Origin: Chaera sp964544355
GTDB taxonomy: Bacteria; Patescibacteriota; Saccharimonadia; Saccharimonadales; Saccharimonadaceae
Reading direction: 5' to 3'
NCBI GenBank assembly: GCA_964544355.1
Contig: CAZJAI010000001.1
Location: 124,001 to 188,000 of the forward strand
Length of the DNA: 64,000 nucleotides
The notes under the pieces are model-generated. The model did no database searches. It was not told the DNA's origin and saw only the letters and a program-made list of their open reading frames with translations. Below are positions 15,441-24,034 of the stretch, piece after piece. Within the stretch, counting starts at the first letter, position 1. Every line of letters starts with the position of its first letter. A program made the position numbers and the translations under genes.

Positions 15441-18269
15441 ATGGCACAGAACGTGTCTACTCTTTCGGTTTCTCGCTATTTCACAGAGGAGGGTATCGAT
15501 CCGTATCAAACACTCAACTGGACCAAGCGCGAATCCAAAATCGTTAATCCCCTAACCGGCAAGGTAGTGTTCGAGCAGCAGGATGTCGAATTTCCCGAAT
15601 TCTGGTCGCAAAACGCCATCAACATAGTGGCCCAGAAATATTTCTATGGCACTCCGGGCACCAAACAACGCGAATCAAGTCTAAAACAGCTGATCAACAG
15701 GGTAGTTGACACGGTTACCCGGCACGGTTATCAGAACGGCTATTTTCTGGACGAAGCTGAAGCCGAAGTCTTTAATGCCGAGCTGAAATATATTCTGGCG
15801 ACTCAGCGGGCAGCCTTTAACAGCCCGGTATGGTTTAACATAGGCGCTCCCGACCGGTCGCAGCAGGCCAGTGCCTGTTTTATTTTGAAAGTCGAAGACA
15901 ATCTACCCTCCATTCTCAACTGGTACCGCGAAGAAGGTATGATTTTTAAGGGCGGGTCGGGGGCGGGCCTGAACCTCAGTTCGCTGCGCGGCTCCAACGA
16001 GCTACTGAGTTCCAGCGGCGGCAAGGCTTCGGGACCGGTTAGCTTTATGCGCGGGGCTGATTCCAGCGCCGGAACGATCCAGAGTGGCGGTAAAACCAGG
16101 CGGGCGGCCAAAATGGTCATATTAAACGTTGACCACCCCGACGTAGAAGAATTCATCTGGTGCAAAGCCCGTGAGGAGCGTAAGGCCAGAGTGCTGGAGG
16201 CGGCGGGGTTCGAAATGGGCCTCAACGGGCGAGACGCCGTTTCCATTCAATACCAAAACGCCAACAACTCAGTGCGGGTCACCGACGAGTTCATGCGGGC
16301 GGTGGAGACCGGTGATGATTGGAGCCTGGTAGGGGTTAACGATCATAAAGTCCACAAAACGCTGCCCGCTCGGCAGTTGTTTCGCCAAATTGCCGAAGCC
16401 GCCTGGGAATGCGCGGATCCCGGCCTGCAATTCGATACCGTGATTAACGACTGGCATACGACACCCCGGGCCGGCCGTATCAACGCCTCCAACCCGTGTT
16501 CCGAATATATGCACCTGGATAATTCGGCCTGCAATCTGGCCAGCCTGAACCTGTTAAAATTCTTAAAAGACGACGGCAGCTTTGACGTGGCGTCCTACAA
16601 GCACACCATCGAAACCGTCTTTTTGGCCCAGGAAATCCTGGTGGGCTACAGCGAATACCCAACCGAGAATATCGATAAAAACGCCCGCGCCTATCGAGAG
16701 CTGGGCATGGGTTACGCCAACCTGGGGGCTCTGTTGATGGCCAAAGGGTTGCCTTACGACAGTGACGAAGGGCGGGCGGTGGCCGGAGCGCTGACCGCTC
16801 TGATGACCGGACACGCCTACGCTACCAGCGCCAGGATAGCCAAACGGGTGGGTCCGTTCGAAGGCTACGCCAAAGACAGCGAGGGCATGAACCGGGTTCT
16901 GAAAAAGCACCGCGACGCCTTGCAAAAGATTGATGCCAGTCTGGTGCCGGAAGATCTGCTGAGCGCCGCTGCCGGAGCCTGGGACGAGGCGGTGGAACTT
17001 GGTGCCAAGTACGGCGTGCGCAACTCGCAGGCGACGGTTTTGGCGCCTACCGGTACCATTGGCTTTATGATGGATTGCGACACTACTGGCGTCGAGCCGG
17101 ACTTCGCTTTGACCAAATTCAAAACCCTGGTGGGCGGTGGATCCATGATTATAGTCAACCAAACCATTCCCCGGGCTCTCAAGGCTCTGGGATACAGCAA
17201 GGCGGAGGCTCAAGACATATCCGCTTATGTTCACGACAAGGGCACAGTCATGGGGGCGCCTCATCTGAAGGCCGAGGATATTGACGTTTTTGCCTGCGCG
17301 GTTGGCGACAACGCCATTCATTACATGGGGCATGTCAAGATGATGGCTGCCGTCCAGCCTTTCATATCGGGAGCTATCAGTAAAACGGTCAATATGCCCG
17401 AATCAGTTAGCACAGAGGATGTGGAGAGGATATATCTTGATGCTTGGAAGATGGGCATCAAGGCCATTGCCATTTACCGCGACAACTGCAAAGTCGGCCA
17501 GCCGCTGGAAAGCCAGCAAAAATCATCCAAGGAGCAGGTTCCGGAAGATCAAAACCAGGGCCAGGCCGCGGTGCCGGCAATCGTGGTTAGAAACGCGACT
17601 GTCAGGCGAGAGATGCCCCGCCGGCGCTCCTCCAAAACCTTTAGTTTTCGGGTTGGCGATTTGCACGGTTACTTGACGGTGGGCGAATACGACGATGGCA
17701 CTCCCGGCGAACTGTTCGTGACCGCGGCCAAGATGGGCTCGACTCTGGCCGGATTGCTGGACTCTTTTGCTCGCAGCATCAGTTACGGATTGCAATACGG
17801 CGTGCCGCTGAAGGCGTACGTTAAGGCCATGAGCAACACCAGCTTCGCTCCGGCCGGCGTAACCGATGACCCCGAAATCAAAACGGCAACCAGTCTGGTG
17901 GATTACATATTCCGGCGCCTGGCCTTGGAGTATCTGAGCATAGACGACAGGCTGGAACTCGGCCTGGCCACGCTTGAAGAACTGGAGGAATCCCTGAAGG
18001 CGCAGCAGGCCAGCTTGCTAAACAACGAAAACGAACAGCCAGATCAAACGGGTGAAGCCGCCGATCGAAGCGCCGCGGATGCGTCCCGGCCGGCCAGCAG
18101 TCCGGACGAACCGTTGGATGGCGGCGCGGCTGATGCTAAGAATCAGGTCAGGCCGCTTGGACTGACCGCCGCCAATGCGCCGCTTTGTTCCAACTGCGGC
18201 AACCTGACGCAGCCGGCCGGCAGCTGTTTTATCTGTACCAGTTGCGGAACCACGTCGGGGTGCAGCTAG
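15441..18269 (+). CDS. nrdJ: Adenosylcobalamin-dependent ribonucleoside-diphosphate reductase (class II)
   Basis: Makes deoxyribonucleotides using a B12-derived radical. The catalytic barrel shows QQASACFIL, then the phosphate-binding FKGGSGAGLNLSSLR, the active-site NPCSEY with cysteine and glutamate, and LAPTGTIGFMMD late in the barrel. A separate C-terminal domain has a Cys cluster (CSNCG, CFICTSCG) used for disulfide exchange and/or zinc binding. 942 residues, usual for the TSCPD-containing class. GGAGGG lies 11 bases before the ATG. It follows nrdR by 111 bases. The need for B12 implies uptake or salvage, because no B12 synthesis gene is in the window. Confidence 0.95.
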   Translation: MAQNVSTLSVSRYFTEEGIDPYQTLNWTKRESKIVNPLTGKVVFEQQDVEFPEFWSQNAINIVAQKYFYGTPGTKQRESSLKQLINRVVDTVTRHGYQNGYFLDEAEAEVFNAELKYILATQRAAFNSPVWFNIGAPDRSQQASACFILKVEDNLPSILNWYREEGMIFKGGSGAGLNLSSLRGSNELLSSSGGKASGPVSFMRGADSSAGTIQSGGKTRRAAKMVILNVDHPDVEEFIWCKAREERKARVLEAAGFEMGLNGRDAVSIQYQNANNSVRVTDEFMRAVETGDDWSLVGVNDHKVHKTLPARQLFRQIAEAAWECADPGLQFDTVINDWHTTPRAGRINASNPCSEYMHLDNSACNLASLNLLKFLKDDGSFDVASYKHTIETVFLAQEILVGYSEYPTENIDKNARAYRELGMGYANLGALLMAKGLPYDSDEGRAVAGALTALMTGHAYATSARIAKRVGPFEGYAKDSEGMNRVLKKHRDALQKIDASLVPEDLLSAAAGAWDEAVELGAKYGVRNSQATVLAPTGTIGFMMDCDTTGVEPDFALTKFKTLVGGGSMIIVNQTIPRALKALGYSKAEAQDISAYVHDKGTVMGAPHLKAEDIDVFACAVGDNAIHYMGHVKMMAAVQPFISGAISKTVNMPESVSTEDVERIYLDAWKMGIKAIAIYRDNCKVGQPLESQQKSSKEQVPEDQNQGQAAVPAIVVRNATVRREMPRRRSSKTFSFRVGDLHGYLTVGEYDDGTPGELFVTAAKMGSTLAGLLDSFARSISYGLQYGVPLKAYVKAMSNTSFAPAGVTDDPEIKTATSLVDYIFRRLALEYLSIDDRLELGLATLEELEESLKAQQASLLNNENEQPDQTGEAADRSAADASRPASSPDEPLDGGAADAKNQVRPLGLTAANAPLCSNCGNLTQPAGSCFICTSCGTTSGCS

Positions 18270-18310
18270 CGGCCGGTAAAATCCACCTGTTACGCGCTAG
18301 CGGCTGTTGC

Positions 18311-18316
18311 TATACT
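18311..18316 (+). promoter_or_regulatory. -10 box of the thioredoxin-fold gene
   Basis: TATACT, eleven bases before ATG 18328, preceded by TTGC. The predicted leader is about five bases and has no SD. Confidence 0.45.
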
Positions 18317-18327
18317 ATTGTCATAGC

Positions 18328-18588
18328 ATGAAAGCCGTTATGATTTACAGGCCCAACAGCGAAACCGCCCGAGCGGCAGAGGAGTACTTGCGGGATTTTA
18401 CCCGCCGCAGCGGCCGCGAGCTGGAAGTGATGGATCCGGACACCGCCCAGGGACAGGCTTTTTGCGAACTTTACGACGCGGTGGAATACCCCACCCTGTT
18501 GGCGCTGGACGATAACGGTAAGCTGCTGCAAAGTTGGCGCGGACTGCCTCTGCCGCTGTTCGACGAAGTGGCTTATTATAGCGCTTAA
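18328..18588 (+). CDS. Thioredoxin-fold protein lacking the CxxC motif
   Basis: 86 residues. The pattern is a beta strand (KAVMIYRPNSETARAAEEYL), a second strand ending in VMDPD, then YDAVEYPTLLALDDNGKLL and a Trp-containing end. The YPT with a likely cis-proline and the D-x-x-G turn are thioredoxin/glutaredoxin features. Where CxxC would stand the sequence has RPNSET, so redox activity is unlikely. The position right after the reductase invites a link with RNR, but nothing in the sequence proves it. It could instead be a binding module of unknown role. ATG 18328 was chosen over 18307 because of the -10 box. Confidence 0.6.
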   Translation: MKAVMIYRPNSETARAAEEYLRDFTRRSGRELEVMDPDTAQGQAFCELYDAVEYPTLLALDDNGKLLQSWRGLPLPLFDEVAYYSA

Positions 18589-18614
18589 GCTATGTCCAAA
18601 ACCAAAAATCAGCC

Positions 18615-18642
18615 TTGCCAACCAGCCCGTTAACCCTATAAT
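18615..18642 (+). promoter_or_regulatory. Predicted promoter of the DoxX-like gene
   Basis: TTGCCA (18615-18620), 16-base spacer, TATAAT (18637-18642). The leader would be about 41 bases and contains GGGGG (18675-18679) about ten bases before ATG 18690. Confidence 0.6.
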
Positions 18643-18689
18643 TGCCGTAGAAGGTAGCAACTAATGCGACATAGGGGGCGAAAACACGC

Positions 18690-19187
18690 ATGGTTAAAAC
18701 GGTACGCGGGGCAGACTGGAGGAATTCGGCTATCGCGCTTGGCAGATTAATGCTGGGCTTCATCTTTTTGTGGGCGTTTTTGGATAAACTGCTGGGACTG
18801 GGAGTCGGCACACCGGCCGGCAAGGCTTGGCTGGCCGGCGGCTCGCCGACCAACGGATTTTTAAGCGGAGTCGACGGGCCTTTTGCCGGCTTCTTTCATT
18901 CGTTAATAGGACTGGCCTGGGTGGACTGGTTATTCATGCTGGGGTTACTTGGTATAGGCGTGGCGTTGCTACTGGGGGTGGCTGTCCGGTTGGCGGCTGT
19001 CAGCGGCGGCTTGCTGCTGGTGATGATGTGGGCGGCTTCCCTGCCACTTAGGAACAACCCGGCCGTAGACGATCATTTGGTTTATATCGCTCTACTTGCG
19101 GTCATCGCTCTGGCGCCCAGGAAATATTCCTTAGCCAAATGGTGGCAGGCTTTGCCGCCGGTGCGCAAAAACCGTTGGCTTTGGTAA
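18690..19187 (+). CDS. DoxX-like integral membrane protein
   Basis: 165 residues with about four transmembrane helices (about 14-32, 72-90, 94-112 and 125-142). The first helix (GRLMLGFIFLWAFLDKLLG) and the periplasmic segment with GGSPTNGFL resemble DoxX/DoxD-type proteins, which include quinone-linked oxidoreductase subunits. No cofactor residues can be assigned. Function unknown, and it could be a small electron-transfer or stress membrane protein. It has its own promoter, and the next element is the ileS leader. Confidence 0.7.
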   Translation: MVKTVRGADWRNSAIALGRLMLGFIFLWAFLDKLLGLGVGTPAGKAWLAGGSPTNGFLSGVDGPFAGFFHSLIGLAWVDWLFMLGLLGIGVALLLGVAVRLAAVSGGLLLVMMWAASLPLRNNPAVDDHLVYIALLAVIALAPRKYSLAKWWQALPPVRKNRWLW

Positions 19188-19206
19188 GAAGATTCATCCC
19201 GACAGG

Positions 19207-19235
19207 TTGAAAACAGGAACGTTTTGGGCTAGAAT
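19207..19235 (+). promoter_or_regulatory. Predicted promoter of the ileS leader
   Basis: TTGAAA (19207-19212), 17-base spacer, TAGAAT (19230-19235). Start of transcription is expected near 19242, so the leader before ileS is about 240 bases. Confidence 0.65.
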
Positions 19236-19241
19236 GAGTCT

Positions 19242-19470
19242 GTCAAATACGTTTTTCGCCCTTGCCTGGCGGCAGGGCGCAAGTGAGCGGTCATCAGCCG
19301 CGAAGTAGCGGGAGGAAATTTGCCAGAAAAGGCGAACGATAGAACCCGACGGAACCGGCCCGTCAGACCGGACAAAACAAGCGCCAAAAGTCGTTACTTT
19401 TGGAAGTCAGATGGTACCATCCGCGCGCGGATTCTGACAGCCAAAGCTAACGACTTTTTGTTTTAACGGC
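19242..19470 (+). promoter_or_regulatory. T-box riboswitch in the ileS leader
   Basis: The antiterminator-like element is almost ideal: GTCAGA (19406-19411), a seven-base bulge TGGTACC (19412-19418) containing the TGGN that pairs with the tRNA CCA end, an upper stem ATCCG/CGGAT (19419-19432), and TCTGAC (19433-19438) closing the lower stem. A hairpin with stem GCGG/CCGC (19287-19301) shows ATC, an isoleucine codon, at 19293-19295 in a seven-base loop, a possible specifier. A strong hairpin at 19257-19279 precedes it. The T-box element sits inside a longer rod (AAAAGTCGTTA 19386-19396 with TAACGACTTTT 19448-19458) that ends in TTTTTGTTTT (19455-19464), so termination is possible. The SD lies just after, so translational control is also possible. 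Confidence 0.8.
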
Positions 19471-19484
19471 AAAGGAGTAGAGGA

Positions 19485-22385
19485 ATGAAGTTCAAGTCCG
19501 GCAGCCGCCGCAAGCCCGCTGAATATGAAAAAGCCCTGATTGAGTATTGGCGCAAAAACAGGACATTTGAAAAATCGGTCAAAACGCGGCCCGCCAGCAA
19601 TGCGTTCGTATTTTATGACGGACCGCCGTTTCTAACCGGAATGCCTCACCACGGGCATTTGTTGATTTCAGCCTTGAAAGACGCGGTCGGACGCTATCAG
19701 ACCATGCAGGGCAAGCGGGTCGAGCGGCGGTGGGGATGGGACTGCCACGGTTTGCCGGCCGAGGTATTCGTTGAAAAAGAATTGGGCATCGCCAACAAAA
19801 AAGAAATCGGCACCAAGATAAGCATCGCCGACTATGTTAACGCTTGCCGCGCCGCCATGGTGCGCACGGGTACCGAATGGGAAGACACTATCGAGCGGAT
19901 TGGTCGCTGGGTGGAATTTGAAAACGCCTACAAGACGATGGATAAGGAGTACATGGAGTCAGTCTGGTGGGCCTTTAAGCAGCTTTACCAAAACGGCAAG
20001 ATTTACGAGGGCGAAAAAATCCTGGTCTATTGCACCAATGACGCCACGCCGATTTCTAAGTCCGAAGTGGCCATGGAAAACAGCTACCGCAAAGATACCG
20101 ATCCCAGCGTTTACGTCTACTTTGAGCTGGAGGACAGCGACAACGAATATGTGTTGGCCTGGACCACGACGCCGTGGACGCTGCCGGCCAACGTGGCCGT
20201 AGCGGTTAACGAAACTTTGTCCTACTCGCTGGTGCAAAGCGCCGGCAAAAAGTTTTATGTTGCCAGCCAGGCGGTAGAGAGAGTGATGACCGACGCCAAA
20301 CGCCAGCCGCTTGAATATCGGGTGATAAAAACTGTTCCTGGCAGCAGTCTGGTAGGCAGGAAGTACTATCCGCTGTTTGAGAACCGCGGACCGGCGGCGC
20401 ATCGTATTTTAGCTGCCAGTTTCGTAACCGCCGAAGACGGCACCGGTATCGTTCACGAGGCCCCCGCCTACGGTGAGGACGATTACGAGCTATGCAAGCG
20501 GGAGGGCCTGCCGCTAATCTCGCTGGTTGATGAAAACGGCTTTTATACCGAAGGACGCTGGCTGGGCCGAAACATTTGGGAGGTAAACAAGGAAATTGCC
20601 AACACCTTGGTGTCCGAAGGCAAGGCCCTTAAAGTTGAGTACGTCGTGCACGACTATCCCCACTGCCATCGTTGCGGCACTAAACTGATGTACCGGGCCC
20701 ATCCCAGCTGGTTTATGGATATCCAGGGGCAGAAACAGGAGATGCTGGACGCCAACCGTCAGACCCGCTGGGTGCCCGAGCATCTCCGGGAGGGCCGGTT
20801 CAGGCGCATTATCGAGTCGGCGCCGGACTGGAATCTTTCCCGGGATCGCTATTGGGCAACCCCTATACCGGTCTGGCGGGGTTATCGCCTGGACGGCACC
20901 GAGGTGATTAAGGTAATCGGCTCTTTCCAGGAATTCGAAGACCTTACCGGCCGGCGTTTGGACGATTACCATTTGCCTGAGGTGATGGATGTGGAATTTG
21001 AGTGCGACGGCACCATCTTGAAGCATGTCGGCAAGGTGCTTGACTGCTGGTTCGAATCCGGCTCGATGCCGTTCGCCCAGTTTCACTATCCATTTGAGAA
21101 CAAACGAAAATTCGAAAAAGGTTTTCCGGCGGATTTCATTGCTGAAGCTATCGATCAAACCCGCGGCTGGTTCTATTCCCTGACGGCAGTCAACGTGGCC
21201 CTGTTTGGCCGATCGCCGTTTAAAAACCTCATCTGCACCGGCTTCATTAACGCGGCCGACGGTAAAAAGATGAGCAAAAAACTTAAAAACTATACCGATC
21301 CCCTGGAGCTGATGAATAAATACTCGGCCGACTCCTTCCGCTTTTTGATGCTTAATGGTCCTTTGACGAACGGCGAAGACTACAGTTTGCAGGACAAGGA
21401 CGTGGCTGATATCAACCGAAAACTGTCCATGATCTGGAATATGTACGATTTTTTTAGCATGTACGCCGAAGTGGACAAATGGGAGTGGGACGGCGACATG
21501 TCCGATCCGCTGGGTGATCTTAAAAATCCCTTGGATATCTGGATCGTCAGCCTGTTGCACCAGCTGATAGGCGAAGTGGACAAACACACGCGCCGCTATG
21601 AGATTCAAGACGCTCTCAAACCGGTTCTGCCGTTCATTGACAACGCTTCCAACTGGTACGTTCGCCGGTCGCGCCGTCGCTTCTGGAAGAGTGGCAGCGA
21701 TGCCGATAAGGATATGGCTTATCGCACCCTCCATTACGTGTTGGTAAAGTTAGCCTGCGTCCTGGCGCCGTTCACGCCGTTTTTGGCCGAGGAGCTGTAC
21801 CAAAAATTGACCGGCGGCGAAAGCGTGCATCTGCTGCTTTGGCCGGAAGCGGGCCCGGTGGACAAGTCGCTAATTAAAGATATGGCCGCCCTCCGCGAGG
21901 TGGTCACCGAAGGCCTGGCCCGGCGCGCCGCCGCCCGGCTGAAGGTACGTCAGCCTCTTGGAATGGTTAAAATTAATGGTCAAAACGCCAAATCCCTGAA
22001 ACGGTTTGAGTCCGTTATTAAGGACGAACTGAACGTTAAGTCCGTACTGTTTCACGACGCAGCCCTGGCTGAGGGTGAGGCAGGAAGATTAACAATAGAG
22101 CTTGATACCGAACTGACCGCAGAGCTAAAACGCGAAGGTTTGATGCGCGAAGTGGTGCGGCTGGTACAAAACGCCCGCAAAAGCGCCGGCCTGAAAGTAG
22201 ACGACAGGATATCGCTGGTACTTCAAAGTCAGGACGCCCAGTTAAGCCGGGCGATTAGGGAACACTCTGCGACCATTAAGTCCGAAACGCTGGCCGTTCG
22301 ACTGGCGGGCGAAGGCCGGCGGGAGTATGAAATAAAAACCAAGGTAGACTCGGCCACTTTGCTGATTGGGCTACAAAAACAATAA
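19485..22385 (+). CDS. ileS: Isoleucyl-tRNA synthetase
   Basis: A class Ia synthetase that charges tRNAIle. The HIGH equivalent is PHHGH (54-58) in PPFLTGMPHHGHLL, and the KMSKS equivalent is KKMSKK (about 594-599) followed by LKNYTDP. A CP1 editing domain is present (AWTTTPWTLPANVAVAV) and an anticodon-binding domain follows. A single C-x-x-C (CHRCG) marks an insertion. Sequence style is that of the eukaryote-like IleS2 group, which tends to be less sensitive to mupirocin (family knowledge, not tested). 966 residues. SD AAAGGAG precedes ATG. Expression should respond to uncharged tRNAIle through the T-box. Confidence 0.96.
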   Translation: MKFKSGSRRKPAEYEKALIEYWRKNRTFEKSVKTRPASNAFVFYDGPPFLTGMPHHGHLLISALKDAVGRYQTMQGKRVERRWGWDCHGLPAEVFVEKELGIANKKEIGTKISIADYVNACRAAMVRTGTEWEDTIERIGRWVEFENAYKTMDKEYMESVWWAFKQLYQNGKIYEGEKILVYCTNDATPISKSEVAMENSYRKDTDPSVYVYFELEDSDNEYVLAWTTTPWTLPANVAVAVNETLSYSLVQSAGKKFYVASQAVERVMTDAKRQPLEYRVIKTVPGSSLVGRKYYPLFENRGPAAHRILAASFVTAEDGTGIVHEAPAYGEDDYELCKREGLPLISLVDENGFYTEGRWLGRNIWEVNKEIANTLVSEGKALKVEYVVHDYPHCHRCGTKLMYRAHPSWFMDIQGQKQEMLDANRQTRWVPEHLREGRFRRIIESAPDWNLSRDRYWATPIPVWRGYRLDGTEVIKVIGSFQEFEDLTGRRLDDYHLPEVMDVEFECDGTILKHVGKVLDCWFESGSMPFAQFHYPFENKRKFEKGFPADFIAEAIDQTRGWFYSLTAVNVALFGRSPFKNLICTGFINAADGKKMSKKLKNYTDPLELMNKYSADSFRFLMLNGPLTNGEDYSLQDKDVADINRKLSMIWNMYDFFSMYAEVDKWEWDGDMSDPLGDLKNPLDIWIVSLLHQLIGEVDKHTRRYEIQDALKPVLPFIDNASNWYVRRSRRRFWKSGSDADKDMAYRTLHYVLVKLACVLAPFTPFLAEELYQKLTGGESVHLLLWPEAGPVDKSLIKDMAALREVVTEGLARRAAARLKVRQPLGMVKINGQNAKSLKRFESVIKDELNVKSVLFHDAALAEGEAGRLTIELDTELTAELKREGLMREVVRLVQNARKSAGLKVDDRISLVLQSQDAQLSRAIREHSATIKSETLAVRLAGEGRREYEIKTKVDSATLLIGLQKQ

Positions 22386-22414
22386 CCCGCAAACCTTAGG
22401 ACGGTCCGTCAGAT

Positions 22415-22443
22415 TTGACAAGCCCCTTTTAGTATGCTATTTT
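22415..22443 (+). promoter_or_regulatory. Predicted strong promoter of the 76-residue protein gene
   Basis: Perfect TTGACA (22415-22420), 17-base spacer, TATTTT (22438-22443) with an upstream TGC (extended -10). Transcription should start near 22450. The 28-base leader is AT-rich without an SD. Confidence 0.65.
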
Positions 22444-22477
22444 ATGGGTAACTTTCATAACATTAAAATCAAAAACG

Positions 22478-22708
22478 ATGAAAATTCTAGACAGTACCAT
22501 TCAAAAACTAGGTCGGCGGGCCATGGCTTTCGCCGTCGCCGAACCGGACGATGACGAGCTGCTGCGCTCCATTGAAGCGGATGCTGTAGCCAACAATCTG
22601 ACTCTGGAGGAAATTCCGGACTACGCCAGGTTGTCCGGCTTTTGGAATCAGGTGGAAAACGACCTGCGCTCCGATCCTAAATGGTTCGATTTCGCCCGGG
22701 ACGACTAA
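22478..22708 (+). CDS. Small acidic protein of unknown function
   Basis: 76 residues beginning MKILDSTIQKLGRRAMAFAV, with an acidic middle (EPDDDELLRSIEAD) and an end rich in aromatic residues and Asp (WFDFARDD). No transmembrane segment, signal or cysteine. It looks like a compact helical domain. It has its own strong promoter and is separated from ileS and rplU, so it is a monocistronic unit. I do not recognise a family. Confidence 0.6.
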   Translation: MKILDSTIQKLGRRAMAFAVAEPDDDELLRSIEADAVANNLTLEEIPDYARLSGFWNQVENDLRSDPKWFDFARDD

Positions 22709-22738
22709 GTCAAAAGCCGGTTTTCTTTTGTCCGAGCT

Positions 22739-22766
22739 TTGCCTACAGAGACTTATCTGTTAAAAT
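22739..22766 (+). promoter_or_regulatory. Predicted promoter of rplU
   Basis: TTGCCT (22739-22744), 16-base spacer, TAAAAT (22761-22766). The leader would be about 38 bases and carries a purine-rich GCGGGAAA before ATG 22811. Confidence 0.5.
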
Positions 22767-22810
22767 GATGGCCGAGAATATTTTTTAAATGCCAAAGCGG
22801 GAAACAATCC

Positions 22811-23134
22811 ATGAAAGCAGTCGTTAGAGTCGGCGGTAAACAGTACATAGTGGCCGAGAAAGACACCCTGCTGGTAGACGGCCTGCCGCGGCCGGCCGGT
22901 GCCAAGGAGTTGTCGCTGGACACTTTACTGCTGTTTGATCACGCCGGCAAAGCGGTCGTCGTGGGTAGGCCCTTGCTCAAGGATGCCAGCGTGAAGGCTA
23001 AAGTGCTGGACGAAACAGTAAAGGGCGACAAGCTGCGAATTATTCGGTTTAAAGCCAAAAAGCGGGTCAACAAACAGATCGGCCACCGGCAGCGCTATCT
23101 TCGCTTGCAGGTTACGTCAATCAGCGGCAAATAG
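22811..23134 (+). CDS. rplU: 50S ribosomal protein L21
   Basis: 107 residues starting MKAVVRVGGKQYIVAEKDTL. The central VKAKVLDETVKGDKLRI and the end KKRVNKQIGHRQRYLRLQV with a short tail are diagnostic for bL21, which binds 23S rRNA. In most bacteria rplU is followed by rpmA (L27). Here rpmA is about 38 kb away on the other strand, and parA follows instead. Confidence 0.96.
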   Translation: MKAVVRVGGKQYIVAEKDTLLVDGLPRPAGAKELSLDTLLLFDHAGKAVVVGRPLLKDASVKAKVLDETVKGDKLRIIRFKAKKRVNKQIGHRQRYLRLQVTSISGK

Positions 23135-23267
23135 CCTGCTGATTTTTCAAGGCGTCAACTTTTTCAGGCTCTGCGCCGACAGGGGTCCGCTTTTCACGCG
23201 GGAGAGCTTTGGCTTTTCACGGCTATGTTAAAATATCCTTAGTATTAAAAGGAAAAAACTTCAAGAA

Positions 23268-24032
23268 GTGAGTGCCACAGTTATCGCTGTCACTAACCAA
23301 AAGGGCGGCGTGGGCAAGACCACCACGGCCGTTAATCTGGCCTACTACCTAGCCAAAGCCGGCAAGAAGGTGCTGGTGATTGATTTTGATCCCCAGGGTA
23401 ACGCCACCAGCGGCATGGGGGTGAACAAACAGAACCTGGAAAGAACTATTATCGATTGCATTGCCGGTGACTTGCCACTTGACCAGGCGGCGCTGGCCAG
23501 TCGCCATAAAAACTTGCATATAGTTCCCGCCACGCCGCATTTGGCAAATGCCGAGGTAGAGCTGGCGCGGGCCGACAGGCGCTTTTCCAGACTGAAACTG
23601 GCAGTCGAAAGGGGTACCGCCGGGTATGACGTGGTTCTGATCGATTGTCCGCCCAGTCTGAGCCTGCTGACCGTTAACGGATTAATAGCCGCCGACTACG
23701 TCCTGTTGCCGGTGCAGGCCGAGTTTTATGCGCTGGAAGGACTCGGGCAGCTGCTTGAAACCATGCAACTGGTCAGGAAAGGATTAAATCCTACTCTGGA
23801 GCTGCTGGGCGTTGTGCTGACCATGCTGGATACCCGCACTTCGCTGGGGCGTCAGGTTCATGACGAAATTAAGCGGCACTTTCCCAAAAAAATTTTTGAA
23901 ACCACCATACCTCGCAACGTCAGACTGGCCGAAGCGCCCAGTCATGGCCTGCCGGTGGGCGCCTATGATCGCTGGAGTAAAGGCGCGCGGGCCTATAAGG
24001 CCCTGGCTAAAGAGGTTGCCGGGAGGATATAG
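23268..24032 (+). CDS. parA: Chromosome partitioning ATPase ParA (Soj)
   Basis: A deviant Walker-type ATPase that positions the ParB-bound origin. The deviant Walker A is KGGVGKTT (12-19), Walker A' DFDPQGNATSG follows at about 40, and Walker B is VLIDCPPSLS. 254 residues, the short chromosomal type. The start is GTG 23268, 16 bases after AAAAGG. A TAAAAT at 23229-23234 is a plausible -10. It is separated from parB by two bases, and the pair forms the usual operon. parAB usually lies near the replication origin, but no dnaA or gidA is seen here. Confidence 0.95.
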   Translation: MSATVIAVTNQKGGVGKTTTAVNLAYYLAKAGKKVLVIDFDPQGNATSGMGVNKQNLERTIIDCIAGDLPLDQAALASRHKNLHIVPATPHLANAEVELARADRRFSRLKLAVERGTAGYDVVLIDCPPSLSLLTVNGLIAADYVLLPVQAEFYALEGLGQLLETMQLVRKGLNPTLELLGVVLTMLDTRTSLGRQVHDEIKRHFPKKIFETTIPRNVRLAEAPSHGLPVGAYDRWSKGARAYKALAKEVAGRI

Positions 24033-24034
24033 CC

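Noticed and set aside
16563..17333. A 256-codon open frame on the minus strand
   Set aside because: It is fully antisense to the class II RNR gene, with no homology pattern and no start signals.
20514..21734. A 406-codon open frame on the minus strand
   Set aside because: It lies entirely within ileS in antisense, and its translation has no domain-like pattern. It is a shadow of the GC-rich coding frame.
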